A stretch of 59,770 nucleotides of DNA from Streptomyces cellostaticus (GCF_023630175.1 NZ_JALLIN010000044.1:1-59770); one strand, 5' to 3'; numbered from the stretch's first letter, positions 15,965 to 24,667 are shown. The notes: generated by a model not told the origin, from the sequence alone. Translations and numbers: made by a program.

Positions 15965-16858
15965 TCAGCAGGCGTCGGGCACGACGGCCACCGGGCAGGC
16001 CGCGTGGTGCAGGAGGCCGTGGGCGACGCGGCCGAGGTGGAGCCCGAAGCGGCCGTGCCGGCGCCGGGCGCCGACGACGAGCAGCCCGGCCTCCTGGGAG
16101 GCGGCCAGCAGGACGTCCCGGGCGTGCCCCTCGGCGGCCCGGCGGGTCACCTCGAGACCGGCCGGCGCGTCCGCCAGGGCCTCCTCCAGCGCCTCGACGG
16201 CCCGCTCCCGCTCGAAGTGGGCGGGCTCGCCGGCGAGCAGCGGGTGCGCGGTGGTCGCGTGCCCGGGCCGCCGCCACGCCCGTACGGCCTCCAGGGGCAC
16301 CCGGCGCAGCACCGCCTCCTCGGCGGCGAAGCGCGCGGCGGCCGAGACCGTCGGCTTCTCGCCGACACCGAGGACCACGGGGCCGCGCGGCGCCGGGCCG
16401 GACAGCTCGTCGTGCGGGCCGGACAGGTCGTCGTGGCTGCCGCGCAGCACGATCACCGGGCAGTGCGCCCGTCCCGCCACCATGAGGCTCACGGAGCCCA
16501 GGAGCGCCTCTGCCACCCCGCCGCGGCCGCGGCAGCCCAGCACCACCGCCAGGGCGGTGCGGCTCTCCCGCACCAGCCCGTGGTCCGGCTCCTCGGGCAG
16601 CACCTCGGTACTGACCGGGACCTCCGGTCGCCGCCGCTCGGCGCGCAGCCGGGCGGTGCCGACCACGTCCTGGGCCATGACCTCCTCCTTCGGCCTGTGC
16701 AGCTCCTGGGCGAGCAGGGCGCCCTCGTAGCGGTCCCAGAGCGAGGCGTACACCAGGCGGAGCGGCGCGCCGCGCAGGGCGGCCTCGTCGGCGGCCCAGT
16801 CCACGGCCCGCAGACTCGGCCCGGATCCGTCGACGCCGACGACGATCGGAAGCTGCAT
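15965..16858 (-). CDS. Universal stress protein, tandem UspA domains
   Basis: A 297-residue USP starting MQLPIVVGVDGSGPSLRAV, with AGGAG upstream of the ATG at 16858. Domain 1 ATP signature: LGCRGRGGVAEALLGSVSLM. Domain 2 ends LGRVAHGLLHHAACPVAVVP, with the usual Ser replaced by Arg, as in the USP at 6963. A stretch with two DDLSGPHDE-like copies (around 137-152) sits in the inter-domain linker. The gene follows another USP by 22 nt and is probably co-transcribed with it. Confidence 0.92.
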   Translation of the reverse strand: MQLPIVVGVDGSGPSLRAVDWAADEAALRGAPLRLVYASLWDRYEGALLAQELHRPKEEVMAQDVVGTARLRAERRRPEVPVSTEVLPEEPDHGLVRESRTALAVVLGCRGRGGVAEALLGSVSLMVAGRAHCPVIVLRGSHDDLSGPHDELSGPAPRGPVVLGVGEKPTVSAAARFAAEEAVLRRVPLEAVRAWRRPGHATTAHPLLAGEPAHFERERAVEALEEALADAPAGLEVTRRAAEGHARDVLLAASQEAGLLVVGARRRHGRFGLHLGRVAHGLLHHAACPVAVVPDAC

Positions 16859-16880
16859 CGGGCTCTCCTGCGGTCGAGGG

Positions 16881-17744
16881 TCAGGTGTGCGGGACGACGG
16901 CCACGGGGGCCTCGACGTGGTGCAGCACGGCGTGGGTGACATGGCCGACGCGGGCACCGAGGGGGCCGGTGCGGACCCGGCGGCCCACGACGACCAGGGC
17001 GGCGTCGCGGGCGGCGCCCACCAGGACCCGCGCGGCGCTGCCGCACCGGCTCGCCTCGATCACCTCGACGTCCGGGAACTTCTGCCGCCAGGGGCTCAGC
17101 AGCCGGGTCAGGACGGTGGCCTGCGCGCGCGCGTGCGCGGCGTGCGCTCCGGCGTCGCCCCCGAGGGGGTGCACGGAGCCGGGCGGCTCGTTCCAGCCGT
17201 GCACGACCCGCAGGGCGGTGTCCCGGCAGGCCGCGGCGTCGAAGGCGAACTCCAGCAGCGTGTCGTCCGGCGCGCCGGTGTCGAGGCCGAGCACGACGGG
17301 CCGGAAGGGCGCGCCGGCCGACGGCACGCCCGACGGGTCCGGCCGGTGCTCGTCGGCGGCCTGCTCACCGGCCCGCACCAGTACCACCGGACGCTCGGCG
17401 CGGGCGATGACGGCCAGGCTGACCGAGCCGAGCAGGAATCCGCCGACCGGGCCGAGCCCGTGCGAGCCCAGCACCATCAGCTCGGCGGCGGCGGCCGCCT
17501 CGGTGAGGGCATCGGCCGGGTCTCCGGTGAACTGGTCGGTGACCACCTCGACACCCGGGTGGCGCAGCCGTACCCCCTCGGCGGCCTCGGGCGGGACGCC
17601 CCCGGTGCCTTCGGCCGCGCCGGGCCAGCGGACGTTGACGATCTTCAGCGGGAGCCGGCGCAGCAGGGCCTCACGGGCCGCCCATTCGACGGCGGCCCGG
17701 CTCTCGGGCGAGCCGTCGAGGCCCGCGGTGACGGTTCGGGTCAT
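16881..17744 (-). CDS. Universal stress protein, tandem UspA domains
   Basis: A 287-residue USP starting MTRTVTAGLDGSPESRAAVEWAA from the ATG at 17744, which has GGAGG 8 nt upstream. An in-frame GTG at 17753 would add three residues. Domain 1 carries LGSHGLGPVGGFLLGSVSLAV. Domain 2 has VGRRVRTGPLGARVGHVTHAVLHHVEAPVAVVP, with the glycine pattern degenerate. It is close in sequence style to the USP at 40741, which suggests a duplication. A box-like palindrome lies about 60 nt upstream. Confidence 0.92.
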   Translation of the reverse strand: MTRTVTAGLDGSPESRAAVEWAAREALLRRLPLKIVNVRWPGAAEGTGGVPPEAAEGVRLRHPGVEVVTDQFTGDPADALTEAAAAAELMVLGSHGLGPVGGFLLGSVSLAVIARAERPVVLVRAGEQAADEHRPDPSGVPSAGAPFRPVVLGLDTGAPDDTLLEFAFDAAACRDTALRVVHGWNEPPGSVHPLGGDAGAHAAHARAQATVLTRLLSPWRQKFPDVEVIEASRCGSAARVLVGAARDAALVVVGRRVRTGPLGARVGHVTHAVLHHVEAPVAVVPHT

Positions 17745-17802
17745 GGTCTCCACCTCCGGGGACGATGGGCGGTACGGGCGCGTGGGCGTGGGTGTGGGAG
17801 CC

Positions 17803-17816
17803 GGACCGGTGGGCCC
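17803..17816. promoter_or_regulatory. DevR-type box candidate upstream of USP pair
   Basis: GGACC-GGTG-GGCCC, one base off the ideal left half-site and matching the mycobacterial GGGAC-like form in part. It lies 59-72 nt before the USP start at 17744. Confidence 0.35.
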
Positions 17817-17845
17817 GGGCGCCCGGCGCCCGCGGCCTGGTGAGG

Positions 17846-18736
17846 TCAGTCCGTGCGCAGGAGGTTCTTCACCTCCACCACGTCGGTGATCCGTTCGACC
17901 TCGGACAGCAGCCGGGCGCCGGTCGCCGGCGGCACCTGTCCCGCCAGTTCGACGATGCCGTCGTGGACGGTCACGTCCACCGCCCGGCGGTCGCCCGGCG
18001 GGCAGACGGCCCGGATCCTGGTCTCCACCTCCGCCTGGATTCCGGCGTCGTCCCTGATCAGCGTCTGCAGCAAGGCGTCCCGGCCCACGACGCCGACCAG
18101 CCGGCCCTCGTGGTCGGCGACCGGCAGCCGCTTCAGCCGGGACAGCGCGGCGAGCCAGGCGGCCTCGGCGACGGTGGCGCCGGGCAGCACGGTGATCGCG
18201 GGGCTGGTCATCAGGTCGGCCGCCGTCTCGCCCCGGGCCTTGCCGTGCAGACGCCGCTCCCGGAGGCGTCCGACGGGTCCGGGGCGGTGGCCGGAGGCCT
18301 CGAAGGCGACCTTGGCCAGCAGATCCGACTCCGAGACGACGCCCAGCACATGGTCCTCCCCGTCCACGACGGGCAGGGCGCCGACCTGTTCACGCGCGAG
18401 CAGCCGGGCGATCTCGCGGTAGGACAGGTCGTTCCGCAGGGACGCGGCGGGCACGTCCATCACGTCGCGCACCAGCGCCGGGCCGGTCCCGGACTCCGGA
18501 CCGCTCCCGGGCTCCGCTGCGGAGGGCGGGGCGGGCGGTGCGGCCCGGGGTGCCGGACGGGAGGTCCCGCCCGGCGGGGCCTCCAGGGTGCCGGTGTGCC
18601 GGGCCGCGGCCGCGGCCACGGCGCCCAGGTACCGGACGAGCATGTCCTGCCGGGCACTCTCACCGGGGCTCCAGGGCCGGCCGGGCCGGGTCCGCCGGGC
18701 CTCCGCACCCATGGAGAAGTTCTCGTGGCTGTTCAC
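17846..18736 (-). CDS. CBS-pair and BON domain protein (Hrp1-like)
   Basis: A 296-residue protein with a Pro/Ala-rich linker (about 50-88), CBS1 (86-143, VRDVMDVPAASL to VVSESDLLAKV), CBS2 (172-226, AADLMTSPAITVLPGATVAEA to VVGRDALLQTL) and a C-terminal BON domain (232-294, VTVHDGIVELAGQVPPATGA). CBS pairs bind adenosine nucleotides; BON domains often bind lipids or proteins. M. tuberculosis Hrp1 (Rv2626c) is a DosR-regulated CBS protein, but lacks BON. The start is GTG at 18736 with GGAGG upstream. The 5-prime region holds a tandem repeat and a DevR-type box. Confidence 0.93.
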   Translation of the reverse strand: MNSHENFSMGAEARRTRPGRPWSPGESARQDMLVRYLGAVAAAAARHTGTLEAPPGGTSRPAPRAAPPAPPSAAEPGSGPESGTGPALVRDVMDVPAASLRNDLSYREIARLLAREQVGALPVVDGEDHVLGVVSESDLLAKVAFEASGHRPGPVGRLRERRLHGKARGETAADLMTSPAITVLPGATVAEAAWLAALSRLKRLPVADHEGRLVGVVGRDALLQTLIRDDAGIQAEVETRIRAVCPPGDRRAVDVTVHDGIVELAGQVPPATGARLLSEVERITDVVEVKNLLRTD

Positions 18737-18749
18737 GGTGGCCTCCGCG

Positions 18750-18806
18750 CTGCGTCGGGTTGCCTGTGCTGCGTCGGGTTGCCTGTGCTGCGTCGGGTTG
18801 CCCGCG
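18750..18806. repeat. Three tandem 19-bp repeats in the CBS-BON 5-prime region
   Basis: Three head-to-tail copies of CTGCGTCGGGTTGCCTGTG (18750-18768, 18769-18787, 18788-18806; the third differs in its last four bases). They lie between the box at 18843 and the CBS-BON start codon, so they would be in the leader or core promoter of that gene. Confidence 0.85.
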
Positions 18807-18842
18807 CTCCCAGTGTCGCCGCGCCCGCGTGCGCACCGCCTA

Positions 18843-18856
18843 GAGCCGAACGGCCC
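18843..18856. promoter_or_regulatory. DevR-type box between CBS-BON gene and V-ATPase operon
   Basis: GAGCC-GAAC-GGCCC, one base from the best form, centred between divergent transcription units. It is 107-120 nt from the CBS-BON start and 90-103 nt from the first V-ATPase gene. It could serve either or both. Confidence 0.6.
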
Positions 18857-18945
18857 TGCTGGAGCGGCGTGACGGCCCTATCCGGCGCGGGCCGGGGCGG
18901 GGACGGTGGAACCGGAGGAGCAGCCGACCGGCAGGAGGCCGGGAG

Positions 18946-19383
18946 ATGAGCCTGCGGGACTTCCTGGAGCGGTTCCGTCCCACCGGTACACCGGGAGCGG
19001 CCGCTGTCGGCGTGCCCGCCGACCGGGCGGCGGAGCGGGCCGCTGAACTGGAGCCCGCGCTGACCCGGCTGACGGACGTTCAGCGGGAGGCCGCCCGGAT
19101 CCGCGCGGCGGCGCACGAGGCGGCCGAGGTCCTGCGGCGGGACGCCGCGCGGGAGGCGGAGCGGATCGTGGCGGACGCGCGGGAGCGGGCGCCCGAGGTA
19201 CGGCGGCGAGCTGCGGCGCCCGTCCTCGAGGACGGACGGCGGGAGGCCGCCGCCGTGCGCGCCGCGGGTGGACGGACCGTCGAAGCCGTCCGCGAGCGGG
19301 CCCGCGCACGCATGCCCGAACTGCTGGCCCGGACGGTGGCCGAGGCCCTGCGCCAGGCCGCCGGGCCCGCGAGAACACCGTGA
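18946..19383 (+). CDS. V/A-type ATPase peripheral stalk subunit (G/H-like)
   Basis: First gene of the rotary ATPase operon; 145 residues. After a short globular start (MSLRDFLERFRP), residues about 25-140 form one long Ala/Arg/Glu-rich coiled coil (AERAAELEPALTRL, then REAARIRAAAHEAAEVLRRDA). This is the hallmark of the G/H stalk subunit that pairs with E. The C-terminus overlaps subunit C by 4 nt (GTGA). The family is low in sequence conservation, so identification rests on the coiled coil plus operon position. The box at 18843 lies about 100 nt upstream. Confidence 0.78.
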   Translation: MSLRDFLERFRPTGTPGAAAVGVPADRAAERAAELEPALTRLTDVQREAARIRAAAHEAAEVLRRDAAREAERIVADARERAPEVRRRAAAPVLEDGRREAAAVRAAGGRTVEAVRERARARMPELLARTVAEALRQAAGPARTP

Positions 19384-20306
19384 ACGCCGCATGGGTGGCC
19401 GCGACGGTCCGTGCCCGGGCCCTCGCCCGACGCTGCCCGGGCACCGACGGGGCACGGGCGCTCGCGGCCGGCGCCGGCCTGGACCAGGCGCTGCGGGAGC
19501 TGGCCGGAACACCGTACGGGCGGTACGCGGCGCCCGCGGCCGGGCTGCCCGAGGCACAGCGGGCGGTGTCCGCGACGCTGCTGTGGCACCTGCGGGTGCT
19601 GGCGGGCTGGCTGCCGCGGGGCGGAGCCCGCCTGCTCGTGCCGCTGGCCTGCGGCTTCGAGGTCGCGAACGTGGCCGCCCGGCTGACCGGGGACGCTCCC
19701 GGGCAGGTCCCGGCGGAGCCGTACCGGCTCGGTGCCCTGGAGACCGCCTGGCGCCGGCTCGAACGCGCCGGGACCGGAGCCGAGCTGCGTGCCGTGCTGG
19801 CCGCCTCCGCCTGGGGCGATCCCGGCGGTGACAGCGCGGGCGCCGTGCTCACCGGGATGCGGATGGCCGCCGCGCGGCGGACCGCCCTCGCGGTGCCGCA
19901 GGCGCGGGACTGGGCGGTGGGGCGCGCGGCGCTGCTCACGGCGCGTGAACGGTTCGTGCACGAAAGGCCGCTGACGGAGCCGGTGCGGCGCGACGCGGCC
20001 CGGCTGCTGGGGTCGCGGGCGGCGGGCGCGGCCTCGTACGCGCGGTTCCGCGGCCTGCTGCCGGCCCCGGCCCGCCGGCTCCTGGCCGAGGCCGGGGAGC
20101 CGGGAGCGCTGTGGCGGGCCGAGGTGCGCTGGTGGCGCACGCTCCGCGACGACGGTACCGCCCTGCTGCGCGACGCCCGGTTCGGTCCCCGCGCGGTCGT
20201 CGGCGCCGTCGCCGTGCTGTCCGTGGACGCCTGGCGGGTGCGGGCCGCCCTGGAGTCGGCGGCGCGGGGAGGCCGGGTCGGGGAGGCGTTCGATGCGCCG
20301 GCCTGA
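19380..20306 (+). CDS. ntpC: V/A-type ATPase subunit C (d-type)
   Basis: A 308-residue Ala/Leu/Arg-rich helical protein in the position of subunit C, the funnel that couples the membrane c-ring to the central stalk. Visible features are repeated helical segments with R-A-R and L-R-E patterns, for example AAWVAATVRARALARRC (3-19) and ERFVHERPLTEPVRRDAARLLG (about 190-211). The GTG start overlaps the previous gene; the last 14 nt overlap subunit I. Conservation is weak, so context carries much of the assignment. Confidence 0.8.
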   Translation: MNAAWVAATVRARALARRCPGTDGARALAAGAGLDQALRELAGTPYGRYAAPAAGLPEAQRAVSATLLWHLRVLAGWLPRGGARLLVPLACGFEVANVAARLTGDAPGQVPAEPYRLGALETAWRRLERAGTGAELRAVLAASAWGDPGGDSAGAVLTGMRMAAARRTALAVPQARDWAVGRAALLTARERFVHERPLTEPVRRDAARLLGSRAAGAASYARFRGLLPAPARRLLAEAGEPGALWRAEVRWWRTLRDDGTALLRDARFGPRAVVGAVAVLSVDAWRVRAALESAARGGRVGEAFDAPA

Positions 20307-21714
20307 GCCGATGACGCCGGTCAGGATGCGCCGGGTGGCGGTGGTCGTGCCCGGCGCGGCGCTGCGCGACGCACTGGTGCGGATCGCGGAGGCGGGCTGT
20401 GTGGAGCTGGACCGGGCCGAGGACGCGGGCCCGGGGCCGGCGGCGCTGCGGCTGCGCCGGCTGCGGGCGCGCGCCGGGCCGGTCCCGGCGGAGACCGGCC
20501 CGGCCGTCCTGGCCGGCGCCGCCCCCGACCTGGACCGGCTGGAACGGCGCGACGGTGCGGGGCTGCTGACCGGCGAGGCCCAACTGGAGGAGCGTGCCGG
20601 TGCCGCCGTCCGGCGGGGCGACGTGGCCGCGCTCGCCGGGTGGTGCCCGGCGGCCCGGGTGCCGCACGTGGCGGAGCGGCTGGCCGCGGCGGGCGGTGCC
20701 CTGGTGCCGCTGCCCACACCGCGCGGCACCGATCCCCCGGTCCTGCTGCGGCGGTCGGGGCGGGTGTCGTTCACCCCGCTGGTGACGACGTACGGCACCC
20801 CGAGGTACGCGGACCTCGACCCCTCGTGGCCCGCGGGACTCGCCTACGTCGCGATGTTCGGGATCATGTTCGGCGACGTCGGGCACGGCGCGCTGCTGCT
20901 GCTCGGGGCCGTGGCGCTGCGCCTCGGCCGGCCCCGGCGGCTGGTGCCGCTGCGCCGACTGTGGCCGTTTTTCGCCGGTGCCGGGATCGCGTCGATGCTG
21001 GCGGGCGCCGCGTACGGGGAGTTCTTCGGGCCGACGGGTCTGCTGCCCGTGCTGTGGCTGGCCCCGCTGGAGAGCCCGGCGCGGCTGCTGGCCGCCGCCG
21101 TGGTCCTCGGAGCGGTGCTGCTGGCGCTCGCGCACGCGGCGGGTGCGGTGAACCGGGTGCGGGAGGACGGCTGGGCGGCCGGACTGTCCGCGGCGTCCGG
21201 GTGCGCCGGGCTGCTGTTCTACCTGGGACTGGTCCTGGCCGTGGCGGGCCTGCTGCTGGGCGTGCCGGCACTGGTGGCGGGCGCGGCCGCGCCGGCCGTG
21301 GCCGGGCTCGCGCTGCTGGCGTCGGGTCTGTTCCGGGCCACGGCGGGCGGCGGCGCGGGGGTGGCGGAGACGGCGGTGCGGCTCTTCGACGTGGTCGTAC
21401 GCGCGGGGACCAACACCCTGTCCTTCGCGCGGCTCGCGGCCTTCGGCCTCACCCATGCCGCGCTCGCCGACCTGGTGTGGCGCGGCACCACCGCGCTGGC
21501 CGGCCGCGGGACGGCCGGGGCGGCGGGCGCGGTGGTGCTGTTCGCGGCGGGCACGGCCGTCTCCCTCGGCTTGGAGGCCCTGGTGGCCGGGGTGCAGGCG
21601 CTGCGGCTCGCGTTCTACGAGCTGTTCTCCCGGCTCTTCGAGACGGAGGGCCGTCCGTTCCGCCCCTGGCACGTCCCCGTGGCGGAACGTGCCGAGACGC
21701 TGCTACGAAGGTGA
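20293..21714 (+). CDS. ntpI: V/A-type ATPase subunit I (a-type), short form
   Basis: Membrane stator subunit with the ion half-channels. The 473 residues comprise a cytoplasmic arm (1 to about 170) and a hydrophobic C-terminal domain with several helices. The family signature MFGIMFGDVGHGALLLL falls at about 186-202, and the later TLSFARLAAFGLTHA segment holds the conserved Arg of the ion path. Typical subunit I has about 600-650 residues; here the cytoplasmic arm is roughly half length. GGGGAGG sits 7 nt before the ATG at 20293; an in-frame ATG at 20311 has no such site. Confidence 0.92.
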   Translation: MRRPEPMTPVRMRRVAVVVPGAALRDALVRIAEAGCVELDRAEDAGPGPAALRLRRLRARAGPVPAETGPAVLAGAAPDLDRLERRDGAGLLTGEAQLEERAGAAVRRGDVAALAGWCPAARVPHVAERLAAAGGALVPLPTPRGTDPPVLLRRSGRVSFTPLVTTYGTPRYADLDPSWPAGLAYVAMFGIMFGDVGHGALLLLGAVALRLGRPRRLVPLRRLWPFFAGAGIASMLAGAAYGEFFGPTGLLPVLWLAPLESPARLLAAAVVLGAVLLALAHAAGAVNRVREDGWAAGLSAASGCAGLLFYLGLVLAVAGLLLGVPALVAGAAAPAVAGLALLASGLFRATAGGGAGVAETAVRLFDVVVRAGTNTLSFARLAAFGLTHAALADLVWRGTTALAGRGTAGAAGAVVLFAAGTAVSLGLEALVAGVQALRLAFYELFSRLFETEGRPFRPWHVPVAERAETLLRR

Positions 21715-21718
21715 TCCC

Positions 21719-22132
21719 ATGCTCACCTGGCTGATCGTCCTGCCGGTCCTCCTGGCCGTGTTCGGTGCCGTGGGACCGCTGCGCCGGCGCCGCCCCGGAC
21801 GGACGCTGCGCTGGCTGCTGGCGACCGACCTCGCTCTGCTGGTGGGCGCCTGCGCCGTCCTGGCCACGGCGCTCACGGCACCCGCGCAGGCCGCTCCGCA
21901 GGCGGCGGCGCAAGGCGGCGTGGGCGGCGCCGCCCTGATCGGGGCGGCCATCGCGGTGGCCGGGGCCTCGATCGGGGCCGCCGTCGCGGTCGCCTACACG
22001 GGTGCCGCCGCGCTGGCCGCGCTCAGCGAACGCCCCGAGATGTTCGGCCGGGCGATGGTGATCGTCGGCCTGGCGGAGGGCATCGCCGTGTACGGGCTGG
22101 TGGTCGCGATCCTGCTGATCGGAAAGGCCTGA
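21719..22132 (+). CDS. ntpK: V/A-type ATPase subunit K (c-ring proteolipid)
   Basis: A 137-residue proteolipid with four hydrophobic stretches (about 2-18, 32-54, 70-102, 108-135). The last two form the c-type hairpin: a glycine-rich helix GAALIGAAIAVAGASIGAA, a polar loop SERPEMFGR, then VIVGLAEGIAVYGLVVA with Glu120 as the ion-binding carboxylate. Whether it binds H+ or Na+ cannot be read with confidence. The N-terminal pair lacks the glycine pattern and may be a divergent hairpin or a targeting region. It starts 4 nt after subunit I. Confidence 0.92.
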   Translation: MLTWLIVLPVLLAVFGAVGPLRRRRPGRTLRWLLATDLALLVGACAVLATALTAPAQAAPQAAAQGGVGGAALIGAAIAVAGASIGAAVAVAYTGAAALAALSERPEMFGRAMVIVGLAEGIAVYGLVVAILLIGKA

Positions 22133-22134
22133 CG

Positions 22135-22359
22135 ATGGGTACCGTTGCCGCCATCGGCGCCCGCACGGACGTGGGCGGGCTGGCCCTCGCCGGGGTCGAC
22201 GTGCTGGTCGCGGAGGACCCGGACGCGGTCCGCGCGGCCTGGCGCCGGCTCCCCCGCGCCGTCGCCCTGGTGATCCTCACGGCACCGGCCGCCGAGGCGC
22301 TGGGCACCGGGGTGACGGCCCCGGATCCGTCCCGGCCGCTGACCGTGGTGATGCCGTGA
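22135..22359 (+). CDS. V/A-type ATPase subunit F
   Basis: A 74-residue protein starting MGTVAAIGARTDVGGLALAGVD, matching the Rossmann-like N-terminal half of subunit F, which sits on the central stalk. The motif AVALVILT corresponds to the third strand. Subunit F is usually about 100 residues, so this one is short and lacks much of the C-terminal helix that modulates catalysis. It lies 2 nt after subunit K and overlaps subunit E by 4 nt. Confidence 0.85.
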   Translation: MGTVAAIGARTDVGGLALAGVDVLVAEDPDAVRAAWRRLPRAVALVILTAPAAEALGTGVTAPDPSRPLTVVMP

Positions 22360-22868
22360 TGGCCGCGCCCGCGGACGCGCTGGAACCGGTGCGTGCCGAA
22401 CTGCTGCGGGCGGCGCGCGCCGAGGCCGGGGCGGTGCTGGAGGGGGCGCGGGCCGACGCGGAGGAGACGCTGCGCGTCGCGCGCGCCACGGCGGACCGGG
22501 TGCTCGCCTCGGCCCGTGCGGCCGGCGCCGCGGACGGCACCGCCGCGGCCGCGGGTGAGCGGATCCGGGCGGCCGAGGACGCGTGGACCGCCGAACTCGC
22601 CGCACGTGCCGCGGCCTACGCGGACCTGCGGGCCGGGGTGCGCTCGGGTGTGCGGCGGGCACTGGCCGAGGACGCTCCGGCGCGGGACCGGCTGGTGGCG
22701 GCGGCGCGGGACCTGCTGGGCGCGCGGGCGCGCATCACGGACGCGCCGGGCGGCGGGGTGGTCGCCGAGGTGCCCGGACGCCGCGTCGACCTGTCGGCGG
22801 ACGCCCTCGCCGACCGGGCCCTGGAGCGTGCCGGTGCACGGGCCGAGCACCTGTGGGAACTGCCGTGA
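22356..22868 (+). CDS. ntpE: V/A-type ATPase subunit E (peripheral stalk)
   Basis: A 170-residue subunit E. Residues 10-95 form a long helix rich in Ala/Glu/Arg (EPVRAELLRAARAEAGAVLE and onward) that would coil with the G/H subunit. The C-terminal 70 residues form a small globular head (RARITDAPGGGVVAEVPGRR region) that contacts subunit B. The start is GTG at 22356 (overlapping the F stop) or the next-codon ATG at 22359. The stop overlaps subunit A as GTGA. Confidence 0.88.
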   Translation: MMAAPADALEPVRAELLRAARAEAGAVLEGARADAEETLRVARATADRVLASARAAGAADGTAAAAGERIRAAEDAWTAELAARAAAYADLRAGVRSGVRRALAEDAPARDRLVAAARDLLGARARITDAPGGGVVAEVPGRRVDLSADALADRALERAGARAEHLWELP

Positions 22869-24667
22869 CCGGCCCGGGCGCGGGGCTCCCGGGCGGCGAA
22901 CCGGGCCCGGCCGCCGTCCGGCACCCGGGCCCGCGCGATGCCCCGGCCCGGCACGGCGCTGCGCCCCGGATCCTGCGGGTCTGCGGGCCGCTGGTCGAGA
23001 TGGAGTGCCCCGCGTCGGTCGCGATGCACGATCTCGTGTCGCTGGGCGCCGCCGGGCTGCCGGGCGAGGTGGTCGCCGTCCACGGCGGCACGGGCACCGT
23101 CCAGGCGTACGAGTACACGGGCGGCCTGGCGCCCGGTCAGCCCGCCGAACCGCTGGGCCGGCCGCTGTCGGTCGCGCTCGGCCCCGGTCTGCTCGGCGGG
23201 GTGTTCGACGGCCTGCTGCGGTCCCTGTCCGGCGTCGGCGACCTGCTGCTGCCCGGTGCCGGGGGTGTCGCGCCGGACGGGCGTACCTGGCGGTTCGCGC
23301 CCCGCGTGGCCGAGGGCGCCCGGGTGGCGGCCGGCGACGTCCTCGGGGAGATCGGGGCGCGGGTGCCGCTGAGCCTGCTGGTGCCGCCCGGCCGCGCCGG
23401 GACGGTGACCGCCGTCGCGGCGCCGGGCGAGTACCGCGCCGACGCCGTGCTCGCCGAGGTGGCGGGGTGCGCTGTGCGCATGACGCAGGACTGGCCGGTC
23501 CGCAGGCCGCGGCCGGCCGCCGGGCGGCTGCCCGCCGATCAGCCGCTGCACACCGGGCAGCGGGCGGTCGACCTGCTGTTCCCGGTGGCCCGGGGCGGTA
23601 CGGTCGCGGTGCCCGGCGGCTTCGGCACCGGCAAGACCATGCTGCTGCAGCAGATCGCCAAGTGGTGCGACGCCGACGTGATCGTGTACGTCGGCTGCGG
23701 CGAGCGCGGCAACGAGATGGCGGACGTCATCGAGGAGCTGTCCGAGCTGGCCGATCCCCGTACCGGAGGACGGCTGTCGGAGCGCACTGTGACGATCGCG
23801 AACACCTCCAACATGCCGATGATGGCCCGCGAGGCGAGCGTGTACACGGGCGCGACGGTCGCCGAGTACTTCCGCGACATGGGCCTGGACGTCGTCGTGA
23901 TCGCCGACTCCACCTCCCGCTGGGCGGAGGCGCTGCGCGAGTTCGCCTCCCGGATGGGGGAACTCCCGGCCGAGGAGGGCTATCCGGCGGGGCTCGCCTC
24001 CCGGCTGGCGGCGTTCTACGAGCGGGCCGGCCCGGTGCGCACCCTGGGCGGCGCCCGCGGTTCGGTCACGGTGATCGGTGCCGTGTCCCCGCCGGGCGGT
24101 GACCGCACCGAGCCGGTCACCGCGCACACCGAGCGGTTCGTGCGGTGCCTGTGGAGCCTGGACCGGGACCTCGCCTACGCCCGCCACTACCCCGCCGTCT
24201 CCTGGGTGGACTCCTTCTCCCGGGACGCGTCCGCGCTGGCCGCCGCGCACGCGCTGGCCGGTGACCCCGGGTGGGCGGGCCGGCGGGCCCGGGTGGCGGG
24301 TCTGCTCGCCGAGGCGGACCGGCTGGCGGACCTCGTCGAACTGGTCGGCGTCACGGCCCTGCCACCCCGGGAGCGGATCAGCGTGCTCGCCGGACGGCTG
24401 CTGCGCGAGGCGGTGGTCCAGCAGAGCGCGCTGTCCCCGGCGGACGCCTACAGCGCGCCGGGGAAGACCACGGCGCTCGTGGAGGCCGCGCTGCAGGTGA
24501 TCGACCGCTGCCTCGAACTGGTGGACGGCGGCACGGGGGCGGACGCGGTCGAGGCGGTCGACTTCACCCCGCTGCTGCGGGCCCGGGAGGCCGCCGGTCC
24601 CGCCGGGACCGCTGCGGTGGACCGGGCCCGCGACACCGTGCTGGACCGGCTCGGGCGGACGGCATGA
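22865..24667 (+). CDS. ntpA: V/A-type ATPase catalytic subunit A
   Basis: A 600-residue catalytic subunit from the GTG at 22865. After about 35 divergent residues come the beta-barrel domain (LRVCGPLVEMECP) and the family-specific bulge domain (about 110-190). The nucleotide domain has the P-loop GGFGTGKT (251-258), the catalytic glutamate Glu280 in GCGERGNEM, and DSTSRWAEALREF. All expected catalytic residues are present, so the enzyme should be active. F-type alpha/beta are ruled out by the bulge domain and the A-type GERGNE motif. The stop overlaps subunit B as ATGA. Confidence 0.97.
   Translation: MTGPGAGLPGGEPGPAAVRHPGPRDAPARHGAAPRILRVCGPLVEMECPASVAMHDLVSLGAAGLPGEVVAVHGGTGTVQAYEYTGGLAPGQPAEPLGRPLSVALGPGLLGGVFDGLLRSLSGVGDLLLPGAGGVAPDGRTWRFAPRVAEGARVAAGDVLGEIGARVPLSLLVPPGRAGTVTAVAAPGEYRADAVLAEVAGCAVRMTQDWPVRRPRPAAGRLPADQPLHTGQRAVDLLFPVARGGTVAVPGGFGTGKTMLLQQIAKWCDADVIVYVGCGERGNEMADVIEELSELADPRTGGRLSERTVTIANTSNMPMMAREASVYTGATVAEYFRDMGLDVVVIADSTSRWAEALREFASRMGELPAEEGYPAGLASRLAAFYERAGPVRTLGGARGSVTVIGAVSPPGGDRTEPVTAHTERFVRCLWSLDRDLAYARHYPAVSWVDSFSRDASALAAAHALAGDPGWAGRRARVAGLLAEADRLADLVELVGVTALPPRERISVLAGRLLREAVVQQSALSPADAYSAPGKTTALVEAALQVIDRCLELVDGGTGADAVEAVDFTPLLRAREAAGPAGTAAVDRARDTVLDRLGRTA

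Noticed and set aside
22616..24250. Minus-strand frame opposite V-ATPase subunit A
   Set aside because: Shadow of the catalytic subunit; no homology and unlikely composition.
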